Shown here in pieces: positions 42,707 through 53,849 of a stretch of DNA of 64,000 bases. Source of the stretch: Rachicladosporium sp. CCFEE 5018 (lineage: Eukaryota > Ascomycota > Dothideomycetes > Cladosporiales > Cladosporiaceae); NCBI GenBank assembly GCA_002077045.2, contig KZ111149.1, positions 693,624 through 757,623 of the forward strand, written 5' to 3'. The translations under genes were made by a program, and so were the position numbers. Every line of letters starts with the position of its first letter. Positions within the stretch are counted from its first letter, which is position 1. The notes under the pieces are model-generated. The model made no database searches and was not told the DNA's origin. It worked only from the letters and a program-made list of their open reading frames with translations.

Positions 42707-44087
42707 TCAAGACTGCTTCCGACGCCTGCAAAGCTCAAGTTAGTCTCAATCTGTAATGCAGATACTGCGTGAGCACATACCATTGCGCGAGTTCCAACAA
42801 CGCGTTCATCGGGAAGTCACTCGCCTCGCGGGCATCTTTACCGAGAGCGATCCAAGCCTTGAGGATGGTAAGCTCCTTAGTGACATCATCCCACGATACA
42901 TCTGTCAGCTGATTCTGGGTCTTTTGCGCCACGCGCTGCAAGCGCCGCAGCCTTCTCGCCTCTTTGCGTGCTTTGTCCGCCTTTATCTGCAGCTTGGTCT
43001 TGCGCGGCGGGTCAGCGGCCTGCTTGGGGGCCGCAGATCCTGTAGGAGAACTCCAGTAGACTTTGGACCCAGTGTACAATGGAGCGGGAAGGACGGGCGA
43101 GGCAGTGGATGCAGGCTTGCGGGGCGAAAGAGCTGTCCGGCGTAGGTAAGCCTCTAGCGCCTGGGTGTTGGCTTCTAGCAAATTTTGCTCTTCGGCTGTC
43201 TTGGCGTAGCGAGACCCTCCTCTCCTCAGCCTAAGATCAAGTGTCTTCAAGTCCTGCAAGCTTGGCAGTGTCGAATGCGCAAGGCATCGCGCGAAGTCTC
43301 TATCGGTGAAAAGCTCGTGCCATGCAAACTTCGTCTTGGAGTTGAGTGGCATGCTCTCCCATCCCCTGTCCATGACGATCTCTAGCTGGGTGAGGGATTT
43401 ACACGAAGCGGGTAGCCTCATGTAGTGGCTGTACTCCATCTTCAAACTCACCACGAACTCCCGAAACAAGCCGAATTCTTGCCCGTGAAATCCTCGAGAC
43501 GGGTAGTGAAATGTGAGATCGAAGGCGCTGGATGTGAACCAGGCCCGCGCAGCGGAGACGAAGAAAGCCTTGGACACCAGCCATCTATCAACGAAGTGAC
43601 CGGTGAAGGGCTTCGGTACGTAGCCGCGTATCTCGTTGCGCTTGTTCTTCTCACACCATTTCCACTGGATACCGAATCTGTACTTCGATGCATCGCGAGG
43701 GTATGCAAACTCGAAAATGATGTCCTGAAGTTCTTGTGGCAGTCCGAACAGTTGGAGTCGATCACTTGTGCTGCTTGCTAATACCTGACCAGTAGCGACA
43801 GGCTTCAGCCTCGTCTCCGGAGACTTTGCCTGTGCTGCTTGTGAAAGAGGGCCGGATGTCTTCGCTGTAGATGCGGACTTCTTGGCGAGGGGTTTCTGAC
43901 TTTCAGGCACTATAACCGCCAGTGGTGGCGGAGGGACGAGTGGGTTCAGCCTCGTGGACCTGCGCAAGGTCGGAGCAACGTCTCCATCTGTGTGGCTTTT
44001 CGAAGGTTGTCGTTGGCGCTTGACAGCAGGCGCACTGTCGGCAGGTGCGTGATCAGCTACGCTGGGTTTCCGCTTTCGAGGTGCCAT
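42707..44087 (-). CDS. F-box-like island paralogue 3
   Basis: Complement of 42707-42725 and 42781-44087, 441 residues. The 55-nt intron (GTATGT...TTTGCAG) again splits the Trp codon of L-A-Q-W, and the last exon adds only R-R-K-Q-S. The N-terminal 110 residues are disordered and basic (P-R-K-R-K-P, K-R-Q-R-Q). L-P-Q-E-L-Q-D-I-I-F-E-F-A-Y-P lies at 116-130 and W-L-V-S-K-A-F-F near 169. L-E-I-V-M-D-R-G-W, H-E-L-F-T-D-R-D-F and P-L-Y-T-G-S-K-V-Y-W mark the shared core. The reading frame is intact. Close in plan to paralogue 2 but strongly diverged, so the duplication is not recent. Confidence 0.8.
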
Positions 44088-44776
44088 ATGGTGGGTGTTC
44101 GAATAGAAGTGGCTAGGAGCTCGAGTGTGGTGTGTTCAAGTATAAAATAGTTAGTAAATCAAGATCCAAGGCACCAGCAAAATTACCGGAAGTGCAGTTA
44201 AGTCAAGGTCCGAGTGACGATACGCCAATGAGACACCGATCCGACAACAATGAAGTCCGGGCGCTTTTCTTGCCACGCCTTCACGGCATGCAGCGCAAAA
44301 AAGTCGTGGAGAGATTACACTGCATACAAGGAAATTACGATCATGACTTATAACACTGCCCTCACTGCCTACACATAGCGACTGGTGATCGAATGAGACA
44401 AAGAGAGGGCCCACGGAAGGCCAGCTGCTGGCAGCCGGATCAAGAAAGGGAGTAAATAGAAGGGCGGACGCTTACCCTGGTGTCCTTCTTGTCCGCAACG
44501 AGACCTCTCCAGGCATCTGCGGCTTCGCGCGCCAGGAGGAGCGCCATGCTTCCATGGAATACAGTGACCGGATGTATCGCAGGAGCAGATGCAGTACAGC
44601 TGATCGTCCTGCTGATTTCGCATGTTCAGAAGGCGTCGCGCGCATCTATCCGAAGAAGCGGCAAGCATCATATGAGATGCACTACTTCACGCTGAACGCC
44701 ACTCCAGAAGTCGTGCCGCCAATCCGGATTCTCTGCGATGAAATCTCCGTAGTCATCGCATTCTGCTGCGCCGTAA
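44088..44776. other. Intergenic
   Basis: About 690 bp between paralogue 3 and the HET gene; no gene is supported. Confidence 0.4.
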
Positions 44777-46733
44777 TCATACATCGAAATCGTGCCTATG
44801 CGGCGATAGCTTCCTGCTTGACCCATCAACAGCTTCCAACAGCAGAGCATCCGGTCTCCGACGTCCGAAAAGCTTGTTGTAAGCGATAAGGAACATGTGG
44901 ACGGTAGTGTCATCAAGTGACCGACTCCAGTCGTCTAGCCGGCCCTCGCCAAAGAACACTCCATCGCTGTAGAACCGGTGGGAGCCATGAATACCTCGAG
45001 CTTCGTGCGTGACCATGGTGCGAGAACAACGTTTTCCGAACAAAGTCAAGCTGGCAGATGACAAGCGACCCATATCGTCTGTCGTCTGCAAGTCAACGTT
45101 GTAGTAGACCAGGTCGAACTCCCACGGGATGTCGCCAAGTCCGCCGTCTGTTGCGATTTTCCCGTCGAATTGTGCCCATGACCAGCTAGGAGCTCTGTAT
45201 GACGAACAGCGTGATGCTTCCACGTCCGGATACCACAGAAGGCCGTTGGCAAGATCGGCAAGCCAAAGACCTGCAATGTATTTATCGGGCGACAAGCGTG
45301 CCATCTCGTGCGCGAACCCAGATAGTGCTGGCAGTTTATCATGCTGGTCGGTCAGATATCGTCGACAATAGATGAAGAGCAGAGAATACCATGAGGAAAG
45401 AAGTTGTCGTCGCGTGACCTGCATTGCGCCTCGCTTAGGGCCAAGCCAGCCAAGCCGGCCACCCGAGGATGTTGGCGGCCTCTCATCCTCCGTCCATTCG
45501 ACTGTGCGGCACTCGAAGTACAGCAGAATGTCGGTGAAGTGGAGCACCCGACGGGAAAGGCTACGCTCCTGGAATGTCCAGCCTCGCTGGTTCCAAGCAC
45601 TCTCTTCGATGTAGTGGAAGAGGTCACTGTAGCGCGATTCCATCTGCTGTGGGGTCAAGAAGAATTTCCCACCAGACTTTGCGCTGTCAGGGTTCCGATA
45701 GTCGAAGAACACAGAGTTGTGCTTGCGTTCCTGCAGGAATCCATCGTCCGAAGATAGAGATCGCGTTGCAGCTAGTGTGAGGTATGCATTGGTGTAGACG
45801 TCGTGCATACTCGCAGACTCCGTCGCCCAGTCGACGACGCTGTCCTGTATGATGCACAGGGCATCGATCCATAGATAACGTATGGCGAGCGCACGGCATG
45901 TCCTCACAGCGTCTCTGATCGTGGCAGGCAATGCCTCTAGTTCCATCCTCTTGCATCTCTCGTCAAGCGACTGGACTGTAGTTGTGAGCATGGACTCGGA
46001 AGATCCCCATGTATAAGTCAAGGCAACGTAGCTCAGTCGAGCTGTGACATTGATGGTCTTGACAAGGCGTAGGTCAGAACCAAGGCCGCAATCGAGATCG
46101 AGCAGACGCGTAGGCACGAAGTCCGTCACGCCCGTGCAGCACGTGTTATGTTGACCATGGCATTGTCGAAGCAGTCTTTGCAAGGTCTCGATATTGCGAC
46201 AAGAAAGCGGATCGCGTGGCGGCAGGCATCTTCGTAACCCACCGTAGCTTGCGGCCGGTGTCCCTGATATAAGCCCTGTCAGTAGCCGTCAAGCCACCAA
46301 ACGTCGGCGATGACCTACCCTCCACTGCCCACACGTTGAAGTAGACGTGTAGGTACTGCCCGGACGGGATGACGGGGCATTCCACAAGGAACGTCAGCTG
46401 ATACGGTCCGTCTAAGTCCAATTCACGACCTCTGCCCAGTTGGCTATTCTCGTAGCTGAAGGAATACCTTCCGATTCTACACGGTGAGTTGTGGTCGATC
46501 GGAGGGAGGCTTGAGTCGATTGCATTTGTCCACCTAGGGAGTAGCGCCAGCATTCGACTGCGTAGAAGGCTGCACATCTCACATCCCGCGGCTGCTGCTG
46601 CTGCCAAGCTGGGCAGGTCTGGGAAATGGTCGTCTCTGCCATAAGGGTAGACATGTCCATAGGACCGCTCCAGATCCGCATCGGGTACAGATGTCGCGTG
46701 AATAGCTATCTGTTGGCAGTACGAGCATAACAT
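44777..46733 (-). CDS. HET-domain protein embedded in the island
   Basis: Complement of 44777-46275 and 46319-46733, 637 residues. The intron is short (43 nt, GTAGGT...CTGACAG), but it joins the frames into the standard layout. An N-terminal Cys motif L-C-S-Y-C and G-C-E-M-C-S-L-L come first, then C-x-H...C before F-V-P-T-R-L-L-D-L. The HET domain follows with Y-V-A-L-T-Y-T-W-G, I-R-Y-L-W-I-D-A-L-C-I-I-Q-D and W-N-Q-R-G-W-T-F-Q-E-R. This belongs to the long C-H-C + HET class common in ascomycetes. The ATG at 46733 is chosen because the extension upstream lacks one. It is transcribed divergently from the two-TM gene at 47187. Confidence 0.85.
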
Positions 46734-47186
46734 CTTGCAGAATATCGAGCACTCATTGGTATTGAGATCCAATATGCGGTGTGGTGCCACATCACGGTGC
46801 TGCAATAACGATCATTGCGGCTCTACGGTTTCATCTCGCCATCCCGATCATCATCGCATTGGAAAGCACATCGCATCATCGCAAGGGCGTAAGGTAGGCT
46901 AGAAGAGACGATGAGCCGGGGGACGAAGCATTATCAAGCGCGTGGCATACAGGTTTGGACACTGAGGTACGAGAGAAAGGTACATGTAAGGAGTGAGGCC
47001 CTGAAGAGCACCAAGATTCGCCTCGGAGCTCGGACGCCAACTGCAACGCCACACGCTCGTGGCTGCATCGCAAAACAATAAGCGAAACTCCGCCTCCACC
47101 ACTCGCAATCACGCATCGAATGGCATTGTGCGGTTCGACAGCCTTGCATAGCAGCCTCACGAGCGAGCGAAGTACTGACAGTCTCA
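46734..47186. promoter_or_regulatory. Divergent intergenic region, HET gene and two-TM gene
   Basis: The 453 bp between the two ATGs hold both promoters; no other gene is seen. A joint promoter would allow co-expression. Confidence 0.4.
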
Positions 47187-47995
47187 ATGGGTATAAGTAC
47201 ATCTCACTCGTTTCCTGCCATAGCATCGACCCTACCTCAGACTTTGTCAAATCGTGTATTTGAGGTACTCATCATGAACAACGACAGCGAGAAAACAAAA
47301 GAGAACAAGGAGGAGCCAGACACGCTCGTGTCTCTCATTAAGCTTTCTGCCTACATTTTTCTACAAGCCGGCGCACTCGCTGCAGGAGTGTTCACGATAC
47401 TAGCATGGATCAACTCGCAAGACGCGAAGACACAAGCAGACGCTGCTAATGATCTTTCGCAAGACGCGAACTCGAAGGCAAACGCTGCGAATGTGCTCGC
47501 CTTTGCGGCATTGTGCGGGAACGTACGTGCATACGGAGCCTTACAGATAAGTCATGAATATCCAAAGGTGGAGACTAATATCAAGCACAGAATCCGACCC
47601 AGCCTTACATCAGCAGCCTCTGCGAGGTCGTCTCGCCGAGTGCGAACGTGTTCCTGAATTCCATGGCAAGCAGCATTTTCAGCGTGAGCATCACCGCGGA
47701 TCCTCGTGCCACAATGACTAGCTCAGCCTCAAGTAGCACGTCTACCTCGGAGACCTCCTCGCAGTCAGGGATACGTACGACAGGCGCTGTCAGCATACCA
47801 ATTGGGACAACAAGCAGCATCACTTACAGCTCCACGCCCACTGTAACCGAGGGCGCCGCTCCTCACGCGGGCCCTGGCGCGTTGCGTCTAACAACCGCTA
47901 CAAAGATCGCGATCGGAGCAGGAGTGGGGATCGGACTGCCTACTTTAATGATAGCTGTGGCAGGTCTATGGCTGATTCGACGAAAGCGATTGTGA
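47187..47995 (+). CDS. Two-TM membrane protein with Ser/Thr-rich loop
   Basis: Exons 47187-47522 and 47591-47995, 246 residues; the 68-nt intron starts GTACGT and ends CACAG. A hydrophobic segment lies near residues 50-75 (A-Y-I-F-L-Q-A-G-A-L-A-A-G-V-F-T-I-L-A-W). It is followed by a short Ala/Asp/Asn heptad-like repeat (Q-D-A-K-T-Q-A-D-A-A-N-D), a stretch with two cysteines, a Ser/Thr-rich loop, and a second TM (I-G-A-G-V-G-I-G-L-P-T-L-M-I-A-V-A-G-L-W) ending in R-R-K-R. A later start (M-N-N-D at 47274) is possible. No family is recognised. It may be a surface or organelle membrane protein; pairing with the divergent HET gene is suggestive only. Confidence 0.65.
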
Positions 47996-48243
47996 GAGGA
48001 GAAATGGCATGTACTCTGAAACGGTAGATGCACATGCGGCAACATTTATCCTCTAGCAAGCCACCTCAATCAAGCGATCTAATGCACCCGCTCCATGTCC
48101 ATCAAGAGCAACAGCTGCCACGCCGGCTGGCTTGCCTGGTTCGTGTATCTGAATGAAATCCTCGCGCACTCGACAGCACTGCCTTCTCCTTGCTGTCCGC
48201 ACATATTCCCTGCTCCACGCCTGTCCTCTCACATGTTCAAACT

Positions 48244-50294
48244 TCAGTCCTTGCCCCTCAGCAGTTCGGCGAACTTCCTTGCAAGATCCTGATCCACAGT
48301 GCACTTAGCAGGCTGTGTTTCGCACCTAGGCGCAGCATTGCGTGGCAGAGCCGGCGAATGCGAGGTGCGATTTCGCGGACCGACCTTGCTCGGCACTATG
48401 CGTAGACCTGGACCGGCGGACGTGACAGATGCATTGCTTGTCGCCCCGATTACGTTGCCTGGTGACATGGCTGGATGAGTCTTGCCTGCTACAAGTGCAG
48501 TCGCTGTTGTGGGTTGCGGGTAAGCGAATATACCGGCAGACTCGACTGGAATGGGGGCCTGGGTCGTGATAGATTTCACCAACGCAGTGGACGTCGAACT
48601 TGCACACTTGAGTGTGCTAGGCTCCGTCCAGTAGACCTTCGATCCGCAGTATATTGGTACCTGCGCCACCGAGAACGTGCCCTTGACACTCAGATTCGGC
48701 TGCAGCACGCGGCGGCGCAAGACTGCCTCCAGGCGAGCCGCATTGGCATTCAATAGGTTCTGAGCAGGATCCGTGTCGGCGTAGGTACAGTGCCCGACCT
48801 TAAAGGTAAATGCAAGCCACGCACACGCACCATGTTGTGATGCGCCACCAAAGAATATAGCTCGTCGTCTGTGAAGTCTTCTTGCCATACGTATTTCCCT
48901 ATCCCGTCGCACAAGGGCGCCCATTCATGCGCAATCGTGACAGTAAGATGCCGAAGTCCTGGCCAGCTGAGTGCAATCTCGTCGATCTGGTAGTAGTTGA
49001 CTTTGATGTGCTGTATGAATTGCTGGAGCATTTGCGTTGCGACGTCATTCCGGAGTCGAAATGCCCGTGGCGTTTTCCAGACTGCGCTGCCTATCTGTGC
49101 AGTCGCCGCACCGACGAAGTAGCGCTTTGACACCAGCCAGTCGTCGATCTTGAACCGGGGGAAAGGTTTCATGACGTAGTCCAGGCTGCGCCGCCGCTTC
49201 TCGACCTCCCTCAATTTCCACTCGTTCGGGAAGATCCATCGAGTCGTTGGCTCTGCTGGGTATGCAAACGCGAAGATCAGGTCTTGCAGCTCTTGCGGAA
49301 GGTCGAAGAGTCGGAAGGGCATGAAGCGGACAGGGATGACTTTGCAGAGTAGCTGCACTTGGTCTCGAAGAGGCGCTGGGGCCGGTGCTACCCGTGTACA
49401 AGTCAAGCTCTTCGCCCAGTCGATCTTGGTACCTGCAGCCCACTCTGTAGCCGACCACTTGATGGCTGATGCGAGTAGACTTTCTGTAGCATTGACTGCA
49501 TTGCGGCTATTTCCTGGGTCCGGTCCAACTGTAGGCTTCCACGCGAAAGGCGCTGTCTTTGTTTGGGAACCTTGCATTTGGTTTGTGATCAGTGAATGGA
49601 CCACGCTCTCCAGTCGACGCGCGTTCCGGCCGAGCCAGTGAGTAGCAGCTGCCGTCGGTGCTCTCGCGGCCATGTAGTCATCGCAATCAACGTGAACTTC
49701 ACTGACGCCTTCAAAATGACTCCGATCGTGCTCCAGCAGACCTAGACTTTTCAGCAGCAACGAGAGTGCTCTGTCTGATAGAATGTGTTCCGTGCCGTCT
49801 TCGCCACCAATGCGCATGTCCAGCGGCGCCAAATGAATGGTAAGGCGTCTTAGATTCTGCAGGAGTGACATTTCCTTGATGACTCCAACAGACTTGGGCC
49901 ACACATGCATGTGCGCGGCGTATCGTAGGAAGAGCGCATTCTTCCGTATCATGAAGCTGTAGCACGGATTGGCGAAGAACCGAGGCAAACTCGAGTACCA
50001 AGCTTGATTCCCCCTCCACGCCCGAGCGGCAGCGGCGAAGAAGGTCTTCGAGACCAGCCAGTCGTTGATCTTGTGTGGCCAATTTGGTGTCCTACGTTTG
50101 CGTCCAGCCGAGCATTGAGAGCCAGTTCGCCACTTCAGCATCAGTTCCGGTGTGTCGGGAAACGCAAGATCGAAGATGGCGCGTTGAATTTTAGGTGGAA
50201 GCGCGAACAGTGGACAAGGCACAACCTCAGTAGTGGCGCCCTCTCCATATCGAGCAACGCGTGCTCCCGTTTCGTGTGGCGGCTGGGGCGCCAT
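48244..50294 (-). CDS. F-box-like island paralogue 4, double-domain, one frame break
   Basis: ATG at 50294. Two copies of the island domain occur in tandem. Domain 1 has L-P-P-K-I-Q-R-A-I-F-D-L-A-F-P (about 32-46), W-L-V-S-K-T-F-F and A-G-T-K-I-D-W; domain 2 has L-P-Q-E-L-Q-D-L-I-F-A-F-A-Y-P (about 332-346), W-L-V-S-K-R-Y-F, H-E-W and V-W-Q-E-D-F-T-D-D-E-L. After R-G-L-H-L-P-L the homologous continuation (C-T-Y-A-D-T-D, then I-Y-C-G-S-K-V-Y-W) lies in another frame, so a one-base shift sits near 48798-48804 (T3A2 run on the coding strand). No plausible intron of the right length bridges it. Either a sequence error or a damaged C-terminus. The tail to 48244 ends without the Trp-splitting intron of its relatives. 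Confidence 0.65.
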
Positions 50295-50949
50295 GCTGCC
50301 TGGTCTTGCGCTTAGCTCGAGGTGACAAGCGCAGGCGATCTTGCGAGATCCTATGTCATTGATCCAGACCTGCAGTCAGATGGCCAACCCCGCACTAGCG
50401 ACTCGGCGCAAGGTCTCGACTTGGGTGGTGCGACGGCGATGTTCGCCGCAAGGTTTGTGCAATGATAGCGCGCGCGACCCGGCGTCGAGAACGTGAATGT
50501 GGACATGCGATTGAGTATCGAGGAACGCGTAGTGTTGTGACTGGCGGCGCGCTGGGGATGTACATCAGGTAGGTGAACGAGCGGCTGTACCCGCGTCTTC
50601 ATTGACAAGGAAGGAGCGACTCGCAGTGTATGAGATAGACTCTCGCACGCCCTCTTCCGTGAGAAGACGGACGTTTGGAAAGCCTGGACCTACCTATGCA
50701 TGTTGACCTACCTTTCGCCCACATGATCGTTTTCGGTGCATCGCCACTGCGTGGTCACTGAGAAGTGTGTAGAAGGATGAGGGAGAGAAGTGAAGTCAGA
50801 ATTGACGACGCGGGAATATAAACACGCTAACGGGATTGCCCGCTGCTTTGACGTAGCGCGGGGTCCTGGCGTGGGGCAGAGCCACCTCAAAAGATTTTGA
50901 GAGACCAGGGACCTGTGGCTCAGCAAAGGCCAACACACGCACACCAAGC
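50295..50949. other. Intergenic, divergent promoters
   Basis: 650 bp between paralogue 4 and the purine gene, transcribed away from each other; no gene is seen. Confidence 0.4.
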
Positions 50950-52802
50950 ATGGCTTCCTCAAACCAACAGAAGATCGCCATCTTGTCGGTCTACGACAAG
51001 ACTGGTCTCCTAGACTTAGCCAAGGGGTTGATCAAGCATAACATCCGATTGCTAGCATCGGGAGGCACCTCAAAGCTGATCAGGGAAGCGGGCTTTCCGG
51101 TTGAGTGAGAAATTACATTCTGGCAACTGCTGGCAAGTCGGATGCTGACGGTAAATATAGAGATGTCTCCGCCATCACCAAAGCCCCGGAGATGCTCTCT
51201 GGCCGCGTCAAGACCCTCCACCCCGCAGTCCACGCCGGCATCCTAGCCCGAGACTTGGCCTCAGACGAGAAAGACCTCGCTGAGCAGAACATACAGAAGG
51301 TTGATTACGTGATTTGCAACCTCTATCCATTCAAGAACACAGTCGCGAAGATCAATGTCACAATACCTGAGGCTGTCGAGGAGATCGATATCGGTGGAGT
51401 CACCTTAATCCGAGCAGCCGCCAAGAACCACAGCCGGGTGACCGTACTGAGCGACCCAGAGGACTACCATGAGTTCTTGCAGGAGTTGGAGAAGGGAGAG
51501 GTGACTGCGAAAAGTCGGCAATTGCATGCATTGAAAGCATTCACCCACACGGCGGACTATGACACTGCGATCTCAGACTTCTTCCGGAAGAAGTACGCGG
51601 GTGATGGCAGCCAACAAATTGCCCTCCGGTACGGCGCAAACCCACATCAGAAGCCCGCAGCAGCATATGTCACCGAGGGAAAGCTACCATTCAAGGCGCT
51701 GGCCGGCTCTCCAGGCTACATCAACTTACTGGACGCCCTGAACGCATGGCAACTGGTCAAGGAGCTCGATACCGCGCTAAACTTCCCAGCTGCTGCATCA
51801 TTCAAACATGTGTCTCCAGCTGGTGCCGCAATCGGCGTGCCACTCAGCGACGTGGAGCGCAAGGTGTACATGGTCGATGACATCGACGGACTAGCAGACT
51901 CTGGCCTGGCTCAAGCATACGCCCGCGCACGAGGAGCCGACCGTATGTCCAGCTTTGGCGATATGATCGCCCTCTCCCGCGAAGTCGATCTGCCAACAGC
52001 CAAGATCATCTCTCGCGAAGTTAGCGACGGCATCATTGCCCCCGGCTATACCTCCGAAGCCCTCGAGATCCTCTCCAAGAAGAAGGGCGGCAAATACCTC
52101 GTCCTCCAAATGGACTCCACCTACAACGCCCCCGCCACCGAATCCCGCACAGTCTTCGGCATAACCATGACTCAAGCCCGCAACGATGCCACAATCTCCC
52201 CCCACAGCACCTTCAACTCGATCATCACGCCCAAAGACTCGCCTCCCCTCCCCGACTCCGCTCTCAGAGATCTCACAGTCGCCACCATAGCCCTCAAATT
52301 CACGCAATCCAACAGCGTCTGCTACGCCCTCAATGGCCAGGTCATCGGCCTCGGCGCCGGCCAGCAAAGCCGCATCCACTGCACGCGTCTCGCCGGCGAC
52401 AAAGCAGATAACTGGTGGATGCGCTTCCACTCCCGCGCTCTGGCAGTAAAGTGGAAGAAAGGCACCAAGCGGCCGGACAAGAGCAACGCAATCGATATGC
52501 TCTGCTCCGGTGCTGTGCCGCAGAATGAAGCCGAAGCAGCGGACTACGAGCGCAACTTCGAGGAGGTGCCGGAGCCGTTCTCGGCTGAGGAGCGGAAGGA
52601 ATGGTTGGGGAAACTAGGAGAAGTGGCTGTCAGCAGTGATGCTTTCTTCCCGTTTATTGATAATGTGTTCCGGGCGAGTCGGAGCGGAGTGAAGTATATT
52701 GCTGCGCCGCTGGGGAGCCAGAACGATCAGGCTTGCTTTGAGACGGCGGAGAAGCTGGGGATTACGTATGTGGAGCAGCATATACGGTTGTTTCATCACT
52801 GA
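50950..52802 (+). CDS. ADE17: Bifunctional AICAR transformylase / IMP cyclohydrolase
   Basis: Exons 50950-51104 and 51161-52802, 598 residues; the 56-nt intron starts GTGAGA, has GCTGAC and ends TATAG, and joins P-V-E to D-V-S-A-I-T-K-A-P. The IMP cyclohydrolase domain (I-L-S-V-Y-D-K-T-G, K-T-L-H-P-A-V-H-A-G-I-L-A-R, N-L-Y-P-F) is followed by the AICAR transformylase domain: R-Y-G-A-N-P-H-Q-K-P, catalytic F-K-H in S-F-K-H-V-S-P-A-G, and Q-S-N-S-V-C-Y-A. These are the last two steps of de novo IMP synthesis; the enzyme is cytosolic and dimeric. Length is close to the yeast proteins (591-592). Single copy in this window. Confidence 0.97.
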
Positions 52803-52986
52803 TCTGTAATGATCGGGTAGAGGGTGGACGAGAGCTGGCACATATGCATCTATAGACGCTTGATATGCATGTCTGGTAATCTATACTGTGGTCTAGAGTC
52901 TACATTTGCAGTCGCATCCGCCAGTAAGCACACTTTTGATTTCGTGTCATCATTATTCACCCTCCAAGATGAGATCCCCGATTCAC

Positions 52987-53849
52987 TCACAGTCCGAACG
53001 TCTCACGGATCTGCGCCATCGTATCCGCCGGTCCCTTGACGCTGTGACCTATCGTGCGCGGATCGCTATAGATCTCGTAGTCATTGCCGCCCTTCATCGT
53101 CTTGTCGCCGAAGAAGTGGATGGTCGTGTAATCCACGCCGTTGGGCAGATTCTTCTCGTTCGCGAGGTGATTGAGACAGTAGGTCTTATCCCAGCCGGTG
53201 GGGAAAACGTCGAATGAGATCTCGCCGCCGATCGAGTATCTGCAGGGAGATGTCAGCTGTGAGCACCATGCGACCCTCCAAGCCACACTCACGTCAAGCT
53301 GAGATGCGGGAACTCCTTCCTCAACGCCTCAATAAACTTTGGCCGAATCCCATGCTCAAGGTCAAACTTGTTGAAGTCCTTCCTCTCTTGTATTGAAGCG
53401 TTTCTGCCAATCGGACTGATATTCACCATACCATTCCGAAACTCCAAAAACGTCCCCCGCTTCACCGGAATCTCCAGATCCGCCACATAATGCAACACAA
53501 ACCTCACCAATTTCTTATACTCCTCCTCCCCAATCCACTTGATAAAGCTATGCGCCGCCAGAGGGACGCCAAGGCGATAAGCGGTGAGGCCGTTCTCAGC
53601 GAAGCAGAAGTCGAAGAGGGTTGTGACGGGTATGCTGGAGGAGCCGAGCTGCTCTTGTTGTTTGGAGAAGTCCGAGCCGCCCACATAGCCTATGGCGACT
53701 TTTTGGCGGAGCGCGGAGAGGAGCTGGAGCATTTCTGGGGAGACGGCGCGGCGGGCGGGGGTGAGAGTTTCGTCGACGTCGAAGAGGACTACGGTGTTCT
53801 TGATGGGGCGCTCGTGTAGAGGGGGGAGGATGGCGGTTGCGGCGGTCAT
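52987..53849 (-). CDS. SEC53: Phosphomannomutase
   Basis: Complement of 52987-53239 and 53293-53849, 269 residues; the 53-nt intron starts GTGAGT, has GCTGAC and ends CTGCAG. The catalytic HAD motif reads F-D-V-D-E-T-L-T-P-A-R, with Glu where yeast Sec53 has Gly. G-Y-V-G-G-S-D, F-A-E-N-G-L-T-A-Y, F-R-N-G-M-V-N-I-S-P-I-G-R, S-F-D-V-F-P-x-G-W-D-K and H-F-F-G-D-K are all present. The enzyme converts mannose-6-phosphate to mannose-1-phosphate for GDP-mannose, glycosylation and GPI anchors. The ATG at 53849 leaves a short N-terminal lead (T-A-A-T-A-I-L-P-P-L); the frame upstream is 5' leader. The stop lies 184 bp from the convergent purine gene. Confidence 0.95.
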
